Of a stretch of DNA of 64,000 nt, positions 51,294-59,292 are shown piece after piece. The notes below the pieces were generated by a model. The model had not been told where the DNA came from. It made no database searches and worked only from the letters and a program-made list of their open reading frames with translations. The translations under genes were made by a program, and so were the position numbers. Numbering within the stretch: the first letter of the stretch is position 1; each line of letters begins with the position of its first letter. Source of the DNA: Aequorivita aurantiaca (GTDB lineage Bacteria; Bacteroidota; Bacteroidia; Flavobacteriales; Flavobacteriaceae); assembly GCF_030410135.1 (NCBI RefSeq), contig NZ_JAUGQQ010000001.1, positions 310,001 through 374,000 of the forward strand. The letters are read 5' to 3'.

Positions 51294-52448
51294 TTATAAC
51301 AATTCGGATTTATGAATCAGGCGCGTAAGCTTGATAGAAAGGTCAGTAAATATTATTTTGGCATTTCCATTTCTTTCAATATGATAGGCCGCATCTACCA
51401 GTGCCGAGTTTATTTCGAAAATATTATTTTGGTGAACATAAGGCGCAAATTTTGAAAGAGAGAATGATTTATCATTCGCCTCAAAAAATAATAAGGTGTC
51501 GGTGCCGTAATTTTTTAATAGGCCCTGTCTAAATATCTCAATGCAATAAATAAGAAACTTTTTTTGAGTTTCACGTCCTTGTGCTGCCAGTTCATCACTC
51601 CACTCCAATAAATTGTTGATGGCAATTTTGTTTCCTTTGGCCTTAAAAGCGGTTCGAACCCAATTAATAAACCATTTTTCAAAAACTTCCTCTTCACCGG
51701 TTTCTTCCAGTAATTGCAGCGCTTTATTGAAATCACCGCGCGATCTTCGGGCGGTTTGAAATGCCAATGTTTCTTTTATCTGAAACTTTTTAGTAAGTTT
51801 TTCGGCAATATCATTTTCGGAAAGCAATGGAAAAACCAATTTTTGACATCGCGATTTTATTGTGGAAATAATTTGTTCTTCTCGCTCAGTCAATAAAAGG
51901 AGCACCGTTTTATCTGAAGGCTCCTCAACGAGCTTGAGGATTTTATTGGCACAATCGCTGTTCATATTGTCGGCCATCCAAATTATCATCACCTTATGCC
52001 CGCCTTCAAAAGATTTCAGAGCAAGTTTTTTCGAAATATTTTCGGCTTCATGTTTACTAATGTTTCCTTGTTTATTTTCGATACCGATACTCTGAAGCCA
52101 TTCAAATAGTGAACCATAGGGATTTTTCAAAACAAAATTTCGCCACTCTACAGAATAATCATCCGAGATGGCAACTTTTGCTGATTCCCCTCTTTTATTT
52201 ACCGGATACACAAAATGTAAATCGGGATGCGAGAGTCTTGCCACCTTGTTTTTACAAGCAAGATATTCCGGACTTCCTTTTACATATGGGCTGCAAAGCA
52301 ATTCCGAAGCGTAAGCAGTGGCCATTGGTAACAACCCGCTGCCATTAACACCCGTAAACAGCTGCGCGTGCGGAATCCGACCGTTTGCAATTGTCGTGGA
52401 AAGATGTGATTTTAAGTGCTGTTGCCCGATTACTTCTGAAAAATCCAT
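51294..52448 (-). CDS. holB: DNA polymerase III subunit delta'
   Basis: Clamp-loader subunit, a AAA-like protein without active ATPase. The opening DFSEVIGQQHLKSHLSTTI is characteristic, and the Walker A position is the degenerate GVNGSGLLP (no Lys), as in delta'. A second segment around MIIWMADNMNSDCANKILKL and the SRC-type region (IKSRCQKLVF) follow. The zinc-cluster cysteines expected in many delta' proteins appear only in part. I use the ATG at 52446-52448 (two codons shorter than the TTG alternative). It is divergent from pgk. Confidence 0.9.
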   Translation of the reverse strand: MDFSEVIGQQHLKSHLSTTIANGRIPHAQLFTGVNGSGLLPMATAYASELLCSPYVKGSPEYLACKNKVARLSHPDLHFVYPVNKRGESAKVAISDDYSVEWRNFVLKNPYGSLFEWLQSIGIENKQGNISKHEAENISKKLALKSFEGGHKVMIIWMADNMNSDCANKILKLVEEPSDKTVLLLLTEREEQIISTIKSRCQKLVFPLLSENDIAEKLTKKFQIKETLAFQTARRSRGDFNKALQLLEETGEEEVFEKWFINWVRTAFKAKGNKIAINNLLEWSDELAAQGRETQKKFLIYCIEIFRQGLLKNYGTDTLLFFEANDKSFSLSKFAPYVHQNNIFEINSALVDAAYHIERNGNAKIIFTDLSIKLTRLIHKSELL

Positions 52449-52549
52449 TGGCAAATCTAATTAATATTTTTTATGGGAATTGAGAAAAAGGCTATTTAAA
52501 TCTATTCATTGAAAGGAACAAGTGGAAAGTTTATAAATCTCAAAAAACC

Positions 52550-52557
52550 TATATTTG
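52550..52557 (+). promoter_or_regulatory. -7 element of pgk
   Basis: TATATTTG, 19 bp before the pgk ATG. Confidence 0.6.
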
Positions 52558-52575
52558 CACGATAAAATTTTAGCT

Positions 52576-53760
52576 ATGAAAACTGTAAACGATATAAATT
52601 TTAAAGGAAAAAAAGCATTGATCCGTGTTGATTTCAATGTTCCATTGGATGACAATTTCAAGGTGACCGACGATACCCGAATCCGTGCCGCCAAACCTAC
52701 AATTTTGAAAATTCTGGAAGACGGCGGAAGCTGTATTTTAATGTCGCACCTCGGAAGGCCAAAGAACAACGAAAAGGAATTTTCATTGCAGCATATCGTA
52801 AAGTCTTTATCGGATATTCTTGGAATACAAGTGAAATTTCTTGACGACTGCATTGGCACGAAGGTTTCAGAAGCGGTTTCAAATTTAAAATCGGGTGAAA
52901 TTCTCTTGCTTGAGAATCTTCGTTTCTACAAGGAAGAAGAAAATGGGAATATGGAATTTGCAGAAAAATTATCAAAGCTTGGCGATGTGTATGTGAACGA
53001 TGCGTTCGGAACCGCTCATCGTGCCCACGCTTCCACCGCTATTATTGCCGATTTTTTTGGGGAGAATAAGTGCTTCGGCTTGCTGCTGGCCTCAGAAATT
53101 GAAAACGTAAAAAAAGTTTTGGAGACAAACGAAAAGCCTGTAACAGCAATAATTGGCGGCGCAAAGGTATCCTCAAAAATTACCATAATTGAAAACATTC
53201 TCGATAAAATTGACCATCTCATAATTGGAGGCGGAATGGCTTTCACCTTTGTAAAAGCACAAGGTGGAAAGATAGGTAGCTCACTTGTCGAGGAAGACAA
53301 ACAGGAATTGGCACTTGAAATTTTGGAGATGGCAAAGATGAAAAACGTGTTGGTCCATTTGCCTGTGGATGCCGTTATTGCCGATAGTTTTTCCGAAACC
53401 GCCAATACACGAACCGAGGATGTGAACAACATTCCCGATGGATGGATGGGGCTGGATGTGGGTCCAAAAACCAATGAACTTTTTGCAAATGTGATTGCAG
53501 CTTCCAAAACTATTCTGTGGAATGGACCTGTCGGTGTTTTCGAAATGGAGAAATTTTCAGAAGGAACAAAAGCATTGGGAAAAAATATTGCGAAGGCTAC
53601 CGATAATGGGGCCTACTCCTTGGTTGGCGGCGGCGATTCCGTTGCTGCGGTGCAAAAATTTAAGCTTTCCGATAAAGTTAGCTACGTATCAACTGGCGGG
53701 GGCGCAATGCTCGAGATGCTTGAAGGAAATACATTGCCGGGAATAAAGGCCCTGATGTAG
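52576..53760 (+). CDS. pgk: Phosphoglycerate kinase
   Basis: Glycolytic enzyme transferring a phosphate from 1,3-bisphosphoglycerate to ADP. Motifs: [10 protein letters not shown] near residue 18, [38 protein letters not shown], and the C-terminal [14 protein letters not shown] with the late [13 protein letters not shown]. Length is 394 aa. I use the ATG at 52576, since the upstream GTG-region extension of seven codons would overlap the -7 box. It is alone in its unit. Confidence 0.97.
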   Translation: MKTVNDINFKGKKALIRVDFNVPLDDNFKVTDDTRIRAAKPTILKILEDGGSCILMSHLGRPKNNEKEFSLQHIVKSLSDILGIQVKFLDDCIGTKVSEAVSNLKSGEILLLENLRFYKEEENGNMEFAEKLSKLGDVYVNDAFGTAHRAHASTAIIADFFGENKCFGLLLASEIENVKKVLETNEKPVTAIIGGAKVSSKITIIENILDKIDHLIIGGGMAFTFVKAQGGKIGSSLVEEDKQELALEILEMAKMKNVLVHLPVDAVIADSFSETANTRTEDVNNIPDGWMGLDVGPKTNELFANVIAASKTILWNGPVGVFEMEKFSEGTKALGKNIAKATDNGAYSLVGGGDSVAAVQKFKLSDKVSYVSTGGGAMLEMLEGNTLPGIKALM

Positions 53761-53823
53761 AAACGTTAAATATCTGTATATTAGTCTTTTGATTGGATTA
53801 TTTGCATAAATTCGCAAAATCGT

Positions 53824-53831
53824 TATTTTTG
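53824..53831 (+). promoter_or_regulatory. -7 element upstream of mltD-like gene
   Basis: TATTTTTG, 115 bp before the ATG, suggesting a leader of about 110 bases. Confidence 0.45.
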
Positions 53832-53946
53832 ACAAAATTTTATAATTTAAATTGCGTTACAGTTCCATAGAATTTCACTTCTATAAAATATTGAAATATT
53901 ATTAATCAGGCGAACTTGCCAAAATCCCCACGCAATATATAAGCTG

Positions 53947-55512
53947 ATGAAACTAAACAGAATCCTCCCTCTAATGCTATTGCTGGCCTGCAGTATTAGT
54001 TTTGCCCAACAGGGTAAAAAGAAAGTCAAAAAGTTGAATACCAAAAAAGTTCAAATGGTTGACTCTATTAAAGTTTCCAAAATTGCCGAAGAATTGCCTT
54101 CTACCGTAATTGCTACAACCATTAAAGACACCTTGATTTATGATTTAAAGGATATGGCCCTGGCCAGAAAAAAGGACAGTCTCTGGTTAAAAGAACTTTA
54201 TAAATCTGATCTATTTGAAGACATTTACAATAGTGTTGCTAATCAAGATTATGAACCGGTTCAATATGACGAGCTACCGACCGAAGTGTTAAAGCAGCGT
54301 CTAAAAGAACTGGATGCGCGCACTCCTTTTAAGGTTGAATACAATACCTCCTTGGAAAGTGTGATAAAGCAATATTTGAAAAACCGACGAGGATCCATAG
54401 AGCGTTTGATGGGCTTAAGCGAATATTATTTCCCACTGTTCGAACAGGAACTTGATAAACACAACTTGCCTTTGGAATTGAAATATTTAGCAGTTATTGA
54501 GTCCGCCTTAAATCCGCGTGCACAATCCAGAGTAGGTGCTACCGGGTTGTGGCAGTTTATGTATCCAACGGGCAAAATGTTTGGTCTGGATGTAAGCTCT
54601 TATGTTGATGAGCGCTCAGATCCAATTATGGCAACAGAGGCAGCCTGCAAATATCTTAAAAGCTTAAATAATAGTTTTAATGATTGGGACTTAGCCCTCG
54701 CCGCCTATAATTCTGGCCCGGGCAACGTTTCAAAGGCAATCCGTCGTTCCGGCGGAAAAACCAACTATTGGAGCCTTCGTGACTTTCTTCCACGGGAAAC
54801 CGCAGGTTACGTACCGGCATTTTTGGCAACGATGTATATTTTTGAATATGCCAAGGAACACGGATTTGCTAAACAAAGTGCACGAATTCCATATGTGGCC
54901 ACTGATACCATAAAAGTGAAGCAGCAAATAACACTGGATCAAGTTGCAAAACTAACCAACCTTGATAAAGAAGAATTGGAGTTTTTGAATCCTTCTTATA
55001 AACTTGGTATAATACCCGTAGTGAAGGATGAAAATTATATGCTTCGTCTCCCACTTACGGCCGTTGGGACATTTGTAAACAACGAAGAGGCCATTTATAC
55101 ATTTGTGCAGGAGCAGCACCAAGAAGCGGAAAAACCAGCGCCGGAATTATATGAGCAACCTGAAAAAATTCGTTACCGTGTTAAAAGAGGGGACTATCTT
55201 GGGAGAATTGCCGAAAAATATGGTGTCGGGGTGAGCCAGATTAAATCCTGGAATGGAATGCGGAGCAACACCGTGAATGTTGGCCAAAATTTAATTATTT
55301 ATCCTAAAAAGAATGCTCAACCGGATATTGCCAGCAATAACGTCCCTCAATCCAGTTCTTCAGAAAAAGTATATACCGTCCGCAATGGTGATTCGCTCTG
55401 GAGCATTTCCCAAAAATTTCCAGGAGTTTCGGTTCAAAATATCAAAAAATGGAACGATATTAGTGGCAATAACTTAAAGCCGGGAACTAAACTTAAAATA
55501 TATAAGGGATAG
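53947..55512 (+). CDS. Membrane-bound lytic transglycosylase D type (MltD), with LysM domains
   Basis: Exported peptidoglycan-cleaving enzyme. Signal peptide (residues 1-21), then an SLT domain (about 150-290) with catalytic Glu185 in VIESALNPRAQSRVGATGLW and AAYNSGPGNV, a LysM-like segment near 330 (TLDQVAKLTNLDKEELEFLN) and two clear LysM repeats at the end (YRVKRGDYLGRIAEKYGVG and YTVRNGDSLWSISQKFPG). The 521-residue length and domain order fit MltD. It heads a run of cell-envelope genes and is followed by the DUF4837 gene 20 bp downstream. Confidence 0.92.
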   Translation: MKLNRILPLMLLLACSISFAQQGKKKVKKLNTKKVQMVDSIKVSKIAEELPSTVIATTIKDTLIYDLKDMALARKKDSLWLKELYKSDLFEDIYNSVANQDYEPVQYDELPTEVLKQRLKELDARTPFKVEYNTSLESVIKQYLKNRRGSIERLMGLSEYYFPLFEQELDKHNLPLELKYLAVIESALNPRAQSRVGATGLWQFMYPTGKMFGLDVSSYVDERSDPIMATEAACKYLKSLNNSFNDWDLALAAYNSGPGNVSKAIRRSGGKTNYWSLRDFLPRETAGYVPAFLATMYIFEYAKEHGFAKQSARIPYVATDTIKVKQQITLDQVAKLTNLDKEELEFLNPSYKLGIIPVVKDENYMLRLPLTAVGTFVNNEEAIYTFVQEQHQEAEKPAPELYEQPEKIRYRVKRGDYLGRIAEKYGVGVSQIKSWNGMRSNTVNVGQNLIIYPKKNAQPDIASNNVPQSSSSEKVYTVRNGDSLWSISQKFPGVSVQNIKKWNDISGNNLKPGTKLKIYKG

Positions 55513-55532
55513 TTCCAAAAAATATCCTTTTG

Positions 55533-56510
55533 ATGAAACCCATTTACTTTGTACTGTTTTCGCTATTTTTTGCATTTACATCTTGCAACAATAGTGGAAA
55601 AAGGGATAAAACCCTTCTTCCAGATTCCGTCGGAAATATTAATGTTCTTCAAATAATTATTCCCAATGATTTATGGAATGGAGCGGTCGGTGAGGCAATT
55701 AGAAATAATTTTGCTGCTCCGGTGGATGGTCTTCCACAAGATGAGCCTTTGTTTTCGATGAACCAAATGCCGCCTGAGGCTTTTACTGGTTTTGCACGGA
55801 GCAACAGACTTTTTTTATACGTTGTGCTAAGCGAGGAAGATAAGGTAACCATTGCAACCGATGAATATGCAAAACCTCAAAAAGGTGCCGTCATAAAGGC
55901 CACTTCCGAAGAGAAACTTGTAGAGTTAATTGACCAAAATTCGCAAAAAATTATTGAGGCGTTCCATGAAACAGAGTTTAAGGAAAGACAGCGCCGCACT
56001 GCAGTTTCATTATTGAAAACAGATTCTTTAAGGAAAGTAATGGGCGTAAGTCTGCAAATCCCGAGTGCTTATAGAATTGCTACGGCTACGGATGAATTTT
56101 TTTGGATGCGAAAAGATTTAAAGGATGGCACCACAAATATTTTGGTCTATGAAGTACCGTTAACCATGATAGCGAACGATTCCACCGCTGTTGGCGATAT
56201 TATTAAAATTAGGGACTCTATCGGGAGTAAATTGTTGCCGGTGGAGGACGAAGGACAATTTATTACCGAAGATGCCTACGCGCCATACATTTTTAAGATG
56301 GAAGTAGACGGGAAATTTACCTATAAAACAAAAGGAACCTGGGAGGTAAAGGATGCTTGGATGGGCGGTCCATTTATAAATTATGCCATTAAGGACGAAA
56401 AAAACAATCGCTTTCTAATTCTCGAAGGGTTTACCTATGCTCCCAGCGCCTCTAAAAGAGATTTACAGTTTGAACTGGAATCTATTTTGAACACCGCCAA
56501 GCTGGAATAA
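55533..56510 (+). CDS. DUF4837 family lipoprotein
   Basis: A 325-residue exported protein. Signal peptide with a lipobox Cys at residue 18 (FTSC), then the DUF4837 domain, opening with KRDKTLLPDSVGNINVLQII and continuing RSNRLFLYVVLSEEDK. The family is restricted to this phylum and its function is unknown. I use the ATG at 55533 (a TTG three bases earlier is possible). It directly follows the MltD gene and ends near a bidirectional terminator, so it could be an accessory of murein turnover. Confidence 0.88.
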   Translation: MKPIYFVLFSLFFAFTSCNNSGKRDKTLLPDSVGNINVLQIIIPNDLWNGAVGEAIRNNFAAPVDGLPQDEPLFSMNQMPPEAFTGFARSNRLFLYVVLSEEDKVTIATDEYAKPQKGAVIKATSEEKLVELIDQNSQKIIEAFHETEFKERQRRTAVSLLKTDSLRKVMGVSLQIPSAYRIATATDEFFWMRKDLKDGTTNILVYEVPLTMIANDSTAVGDIIKIRDSIGSKLLPVEDEGQFITEDAYAPYIFKMEVDGKFTYKTKGTWEVKDAWMGGPFINYAIKDEKNNRFLILEGFTYAPSASKRDLQFELESILNTAKLE

Positions 56511-56534
56511 TAAATATGATAGAAGTAATCTCTC

Positions 56535-56577
56535 AATAAAAAAATAGCCTTTCATTATGAAAGGCTATTTTTTTATT
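56535..56577. terminator. Bidirectional terminator between DUF4837 and tatA
   Basis: The arms AATAAAAAAATAGCCTTTCA and its near-complement are joined by TTA, giving a long, nearly perfect hairpin with A/T flanks on both sides. It serves both convergent transcripts. Confidence 0.9.
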
Positions 56578-56593
56578 GAGGTTGAACGAACAA

Positions 56594-56785
56594 CTATTTG
56601 TTCTCGTCTGTTTTTTTATCAGTTGTTTCATCTTTGGAAGCATCTTTGAATTCTTTAAGACCGCTGCCCAAACCGCGCATTAGCTCTGGAATTTTCTTTC
56701 CTCCAAAAAGTAGTAGCACAATAACTACAATCAAAATAATCTGCCAGGGGCCAATAACGCCTAATGGTAAAAATAATGCGTTCAT
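56594..56785 (-). CDS. tatA: Sec-independent protein translocase TatA/E
   Basis: Pore-forming subunit of the twin-arginine translocase. The N-terminal helix (about residues 10-28) with [20 protein letters not shown] is the standard TatA signature; the acidic tail ([17 protein letters not shown]) is typical. It is 63 aa. tatC is not in the window. It is alone with its own promoter. Confidence 0.93.
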   Translation of the reverse strand: MNALFLPLGVIGPWQIILIVVIVLLLFGGKKIPELMRGLGSGLKEFKDASKDETTDKKTDENK

Positions 56786-56805
56786 GATTTATAAATTTAG
56801 TTACG

Positions 56806-56813
56806 CAAAGGTA
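56806..56813 (-). promoter_or_regulatory. -7 element of tatA
   Basis: The minus strand reads TACCTTTG, 20 bp before the tatA ATG. Confidence 0.55.
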
Positions 56814-56876
56814 ACAAGAAATGTTTAGATACCACGTTTTCAGAATAACTTTAGCGCGATTGGCTATTCTTTATTT

Positions 56877-56884
56877 TATATTTG
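56877..56884 (+). promoter_or_regulatory. -7 element of the M23/GH3-type unit
   Basis: TATATTTG, 19 bp before the ATG at 56904. Confidence 0.5.
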
Positions 56885-56903
56885 TAAAAACTTAATATAC
56901 GCT

Positions 56904-57767
56904 ATGTCAAGCAAAGAAAAAGGCGCCAAAAGGTTTAGACGGAAATTACTTCACAAATACCGATTGGTGATTCTCAACGAGGAAACCTTTGAGGAACGAT
57001 TCTCATTTAAGCTCAATAGGTTAAATGTTTTTGTTTTTAGCACCCTTTTCGCCCTATTTCTTATTTTGGCTACCACTTTTATTATAGCTTTCACCCCCTT
57101 GCGGGAATATATTCCAGGATATTCATCCACAACCTTAAAAAAGAAGGCTACTCAATTAGCCTATCAAACTGATTCATTACAAAAAATATTGGACGTAAAT
57201 GAACAGTATCTCGCTTCCATTAAAAAAGTACTCACTGGCGATGTGAAAACCATAAACTTCAATAAAGATTCCATTATTGAAGTTGCAAAAACAGATCCCT
57301 CCGTTCTTATAAGAACGTCAAAAAAAGATTCGCTATTGCGCCAGGCCGTTGCAAAGGAAGATAAATATAACCCACTGATTGCACCCCAAGTCCAGGAATA
57401 TGCGCTCTTTGCACCAATAAAAGGATCCATTTCAGAGCCCTACAATTCCAAGACCAAGCATTATGCTGTTGATGTGGTAACGGCCAAGGATTCCCCAGTA
57501 AAGGCCGTAGCCGATGGGACCGTCATTTTTGCTGAATGGACAACCGCAACAGGCTATGTAATTATTATTAAACACAATAATAATCTTATATCCGCCTATA
57601 AGCACAACGCGATGCTAACAAAGGAACAAGGAGAAATTGTAAATGCGGGCGAGGTTATTGCCACAGTGGGCAATACGGGTGAATTGACCACCGGGCCCCA
57701 CCTTCACTTTGAACTTTGGAGAGATGGATATCCCATAAATCCCACCAGTTTTATAGATTTTGATTGA
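56904..57767 (+). CDS. M23 family metallopeptidase, membrane anchored
   Basis: Peptidoglycan-type endopeptidase. A basic cytoplasmic N-terminus is followed by a membrane helix (about residues 45-67) and a periplasmic linker with a coiled coil (about 80-150), then the LytM domain (about 175-285). The metal ligands are intact: HYAVD (His and Asp) and HLHFELW. Active-site His is in AYKHNAML. The domain is therefore likely active, not an EnvC-like activator. It is six bp upstream of the GH3-type gene. Location after tatA suggests cell-wall function. Confidence 0.92.
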   Translation: MSSKEKGAKRFRRKLLHKYRLVILNEETFEERFSFKLNRLNVFVFSTLFALFLILATTFIIAFTPLREYIPGYSSTTLKKKATQLAYQTDSLQKILDVNEQYLASIKKVLTGDVKTINFNKDSIIEVAKTDPSVLIRTSKKDSLLRQAVAKEDKYNPLIAPQVQEYALFAPIKGSISEPYNSKTKHYAVDVVTAKDSPVKAVADGTVIFAEWTTATGYVIIIKHNNNLISAYKHNAMLTKEQGEIVNAGEVIATVGNTGELTTGPHLHFELWRDGYPINPTSFIDFD

Positions 57768-57773
57768 TAGCCT

Positions 57774-59276
57774 ATGTCCATAAAATCAATTGCCGCAAAA
57801 ATATTTTCGAAAATTGTCGTGTTCCAAATTCAAAGATGGGCTACCAAACCGGTTGAAACACAACGAAAGGTTTTTGAAGCATTGATCGCAAGTGCAAAAC
57901 AAACTGTCTTTGGAAAGAACCACGACTTTCAAAACATCAGCTCCTATGAAGATTTTGCTGCTCAAGTTCCAGTTCGTGACTATGAGGCGTTAAAACCTTA
58001 TGTTGAAGAGGTTATCTCTGGCAAGGAAAACATTCTTTGGCCTGGAAAACCGCGCTACTTTGCAAAAACTTCGGGCACAACCTCTGGCGCAAAATACATC
58101 CCGCTTACCAAGGAGTCTATGCCCTATCACATTGAAGCCGCCCGCAACGCAATTTTATGCTATATCAACGAAACTGGAAAAGCGGATTTTGTTGACGGTA
58201 AAATGATTTTCCTTCAAGGAAGCCCAGAAATGGATGAAAAAAACGGTATCAAAACTGGAAGACTTTCAGGAATTGTTGCTCACTATGTTCCCGCCTACCT
58301 CCAAAAAAACCGGTTGCCAAGCTGGGAAACTAACTGTATTGAAGATTGGGAGACCAAGGTAGATGCTATTGTGGGTGAAACCAAGAATGAGAATATGACC
58401 GTTATCAGCGGCATCCCTTCCTGGGTGCAAATGTATTTTGAAAAACTTCAGAAAAACACGGGCAAAAAAGTGGGCGATCTCTTCAAAAATTTCAATCTGT
58501 TCATTTACGGCGGCGTAAATTTCGAGCCCTATCGCGCTAAATTTGAAAATTTAATAGGAAGAAAAGTAGATAGTATTGAATTATTTCCGGCGAGTGAAGG
58601 ATTTTTCGCCTTTCAGGATAGTCAAAAGGAAAAAGGAATGTTGCTGCTTTTGAATTCGGGCATTTTTTATGAATTTATTGAAGCCTCTACTTTTTTTGAT
58701 GAAAATCCAAAACGCTTAACCATTGGTGAAGTGAAAATTGGGGTCAATTACGTAATGATTATTTCTACAAATGCGGGTTTGTGGGCCTATAATTTGGGTG
58801 ACACCGTGCAATTTACTTCCACCAAGCCATATCGAGTAATTGTATCGGGCAGAATTAAGCATTTTATTTCCGCTTTTGGCGAGCACGTAATTGGCAAAGA
58901 GGTGGAAGAGGCAATGAACAAGGCAATTTCAGCATTAAATTTTTCGATTACAGAGTTCACCGTTGCGCCACAAATCACCCCTGCTGATGACAATCTTCCC
59001 TACCACGAATGGCTAATTGAATTTGAAACGCCACCCGAAAATTTTCAAAAAATGGCTGAATTTCTTGACGCCGAAATGCAGCTTCAAAATTCTTATTATT
59101 TCGATTTGATAAAAGGAAAAGTACTGCAGCCCTTAAAAATAACCGCTTTAAAGAAGGAAAGCTTTCAGCAGTATATGAAATCGCAGGGAAAATTGGGCGG
59201 CCAAAATAAGGTGCCACGCCTTGGGAATGACCGGAAGATTGCAGATGCACTTCATCAAATTCAAGCATTAAATTAG
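57774..59276 (+). CDS. GH3 family acyl-adenylating protein
   Basis: Related to the plant GH3 proteins, which conjugate amino acids to acyl acids through an acyl-adenylate intermediate. The ATP motif TSGTTSGAK lies at residues 99-107, and the later YGGVNFEPYRAKF, ELFPASEGFFAFQ and NLGDTVQFTSTKPY with VSGRIKHFISAFGEHV are family landmarks. Length 500 is standard for bacterial GH3 homologues. The acid and amino substrates are unknown in this group. It is coupled to the M23 gene (six bp), so a role in envelope or cell-wall lipid/peptide modification is a reasonable guess only. Confidence 0.88.
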   Translation: MSIKSIAAKIFSKIVVFQIQRWATKPVETQRKVFEALIASAKQTVFGKNHDFQNISSYEDFAAQVPVRDYEALKPYVEEVISGKENILWPGKPRYFAKTSGTTSGAKYIPLTKESMPYHIEAARNAILCYINETGKADFVDGKMIFLQGSPEMDEKNGIKTGRLSGIVAHYVPAYLQKNRLPSWETNCIEDWETKVDAIVGETKNENMTVISGIPSWVQMYFEKLQKNTGKKVGDLFKNFNLFIYGGVNFEPYRAKFENLIGRKVDSIELFPASEGFFAFQDSQKEKGMLLLLNSGIFYEFIEASTFFDENPKRLTIGEVKIGVNYVMIISTNAGLWAYNLGDTVQFTSTKPYRVIVSGRIKHFISAFGEHVIGKEVEEAMNKAISALNFSITEFTVAPQITPADDNLPYHEWLIEFETPPENFQKMAEFLDAEMQLQNSYYFDLIKGKVLQPLKITALKKESFQQYMKSQGKLGGQNKVPRLGNDRKIADALHQIQALN

Positions 59277-59279
59277 TAT

Positions 59280-59287
59280 TATCTTTG
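59280..59287 (+). promoter_or_regulatory. -7 element just before the DUF6909 gene
   Basis: TATCTTTG ends five bases before the ATG at 59293 and overlaps nothing else. A start site within a few bases of the ATG is implied (near-leaderless). Confidence 0.45.
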
Positions 59288-59292
59288 CCCCA

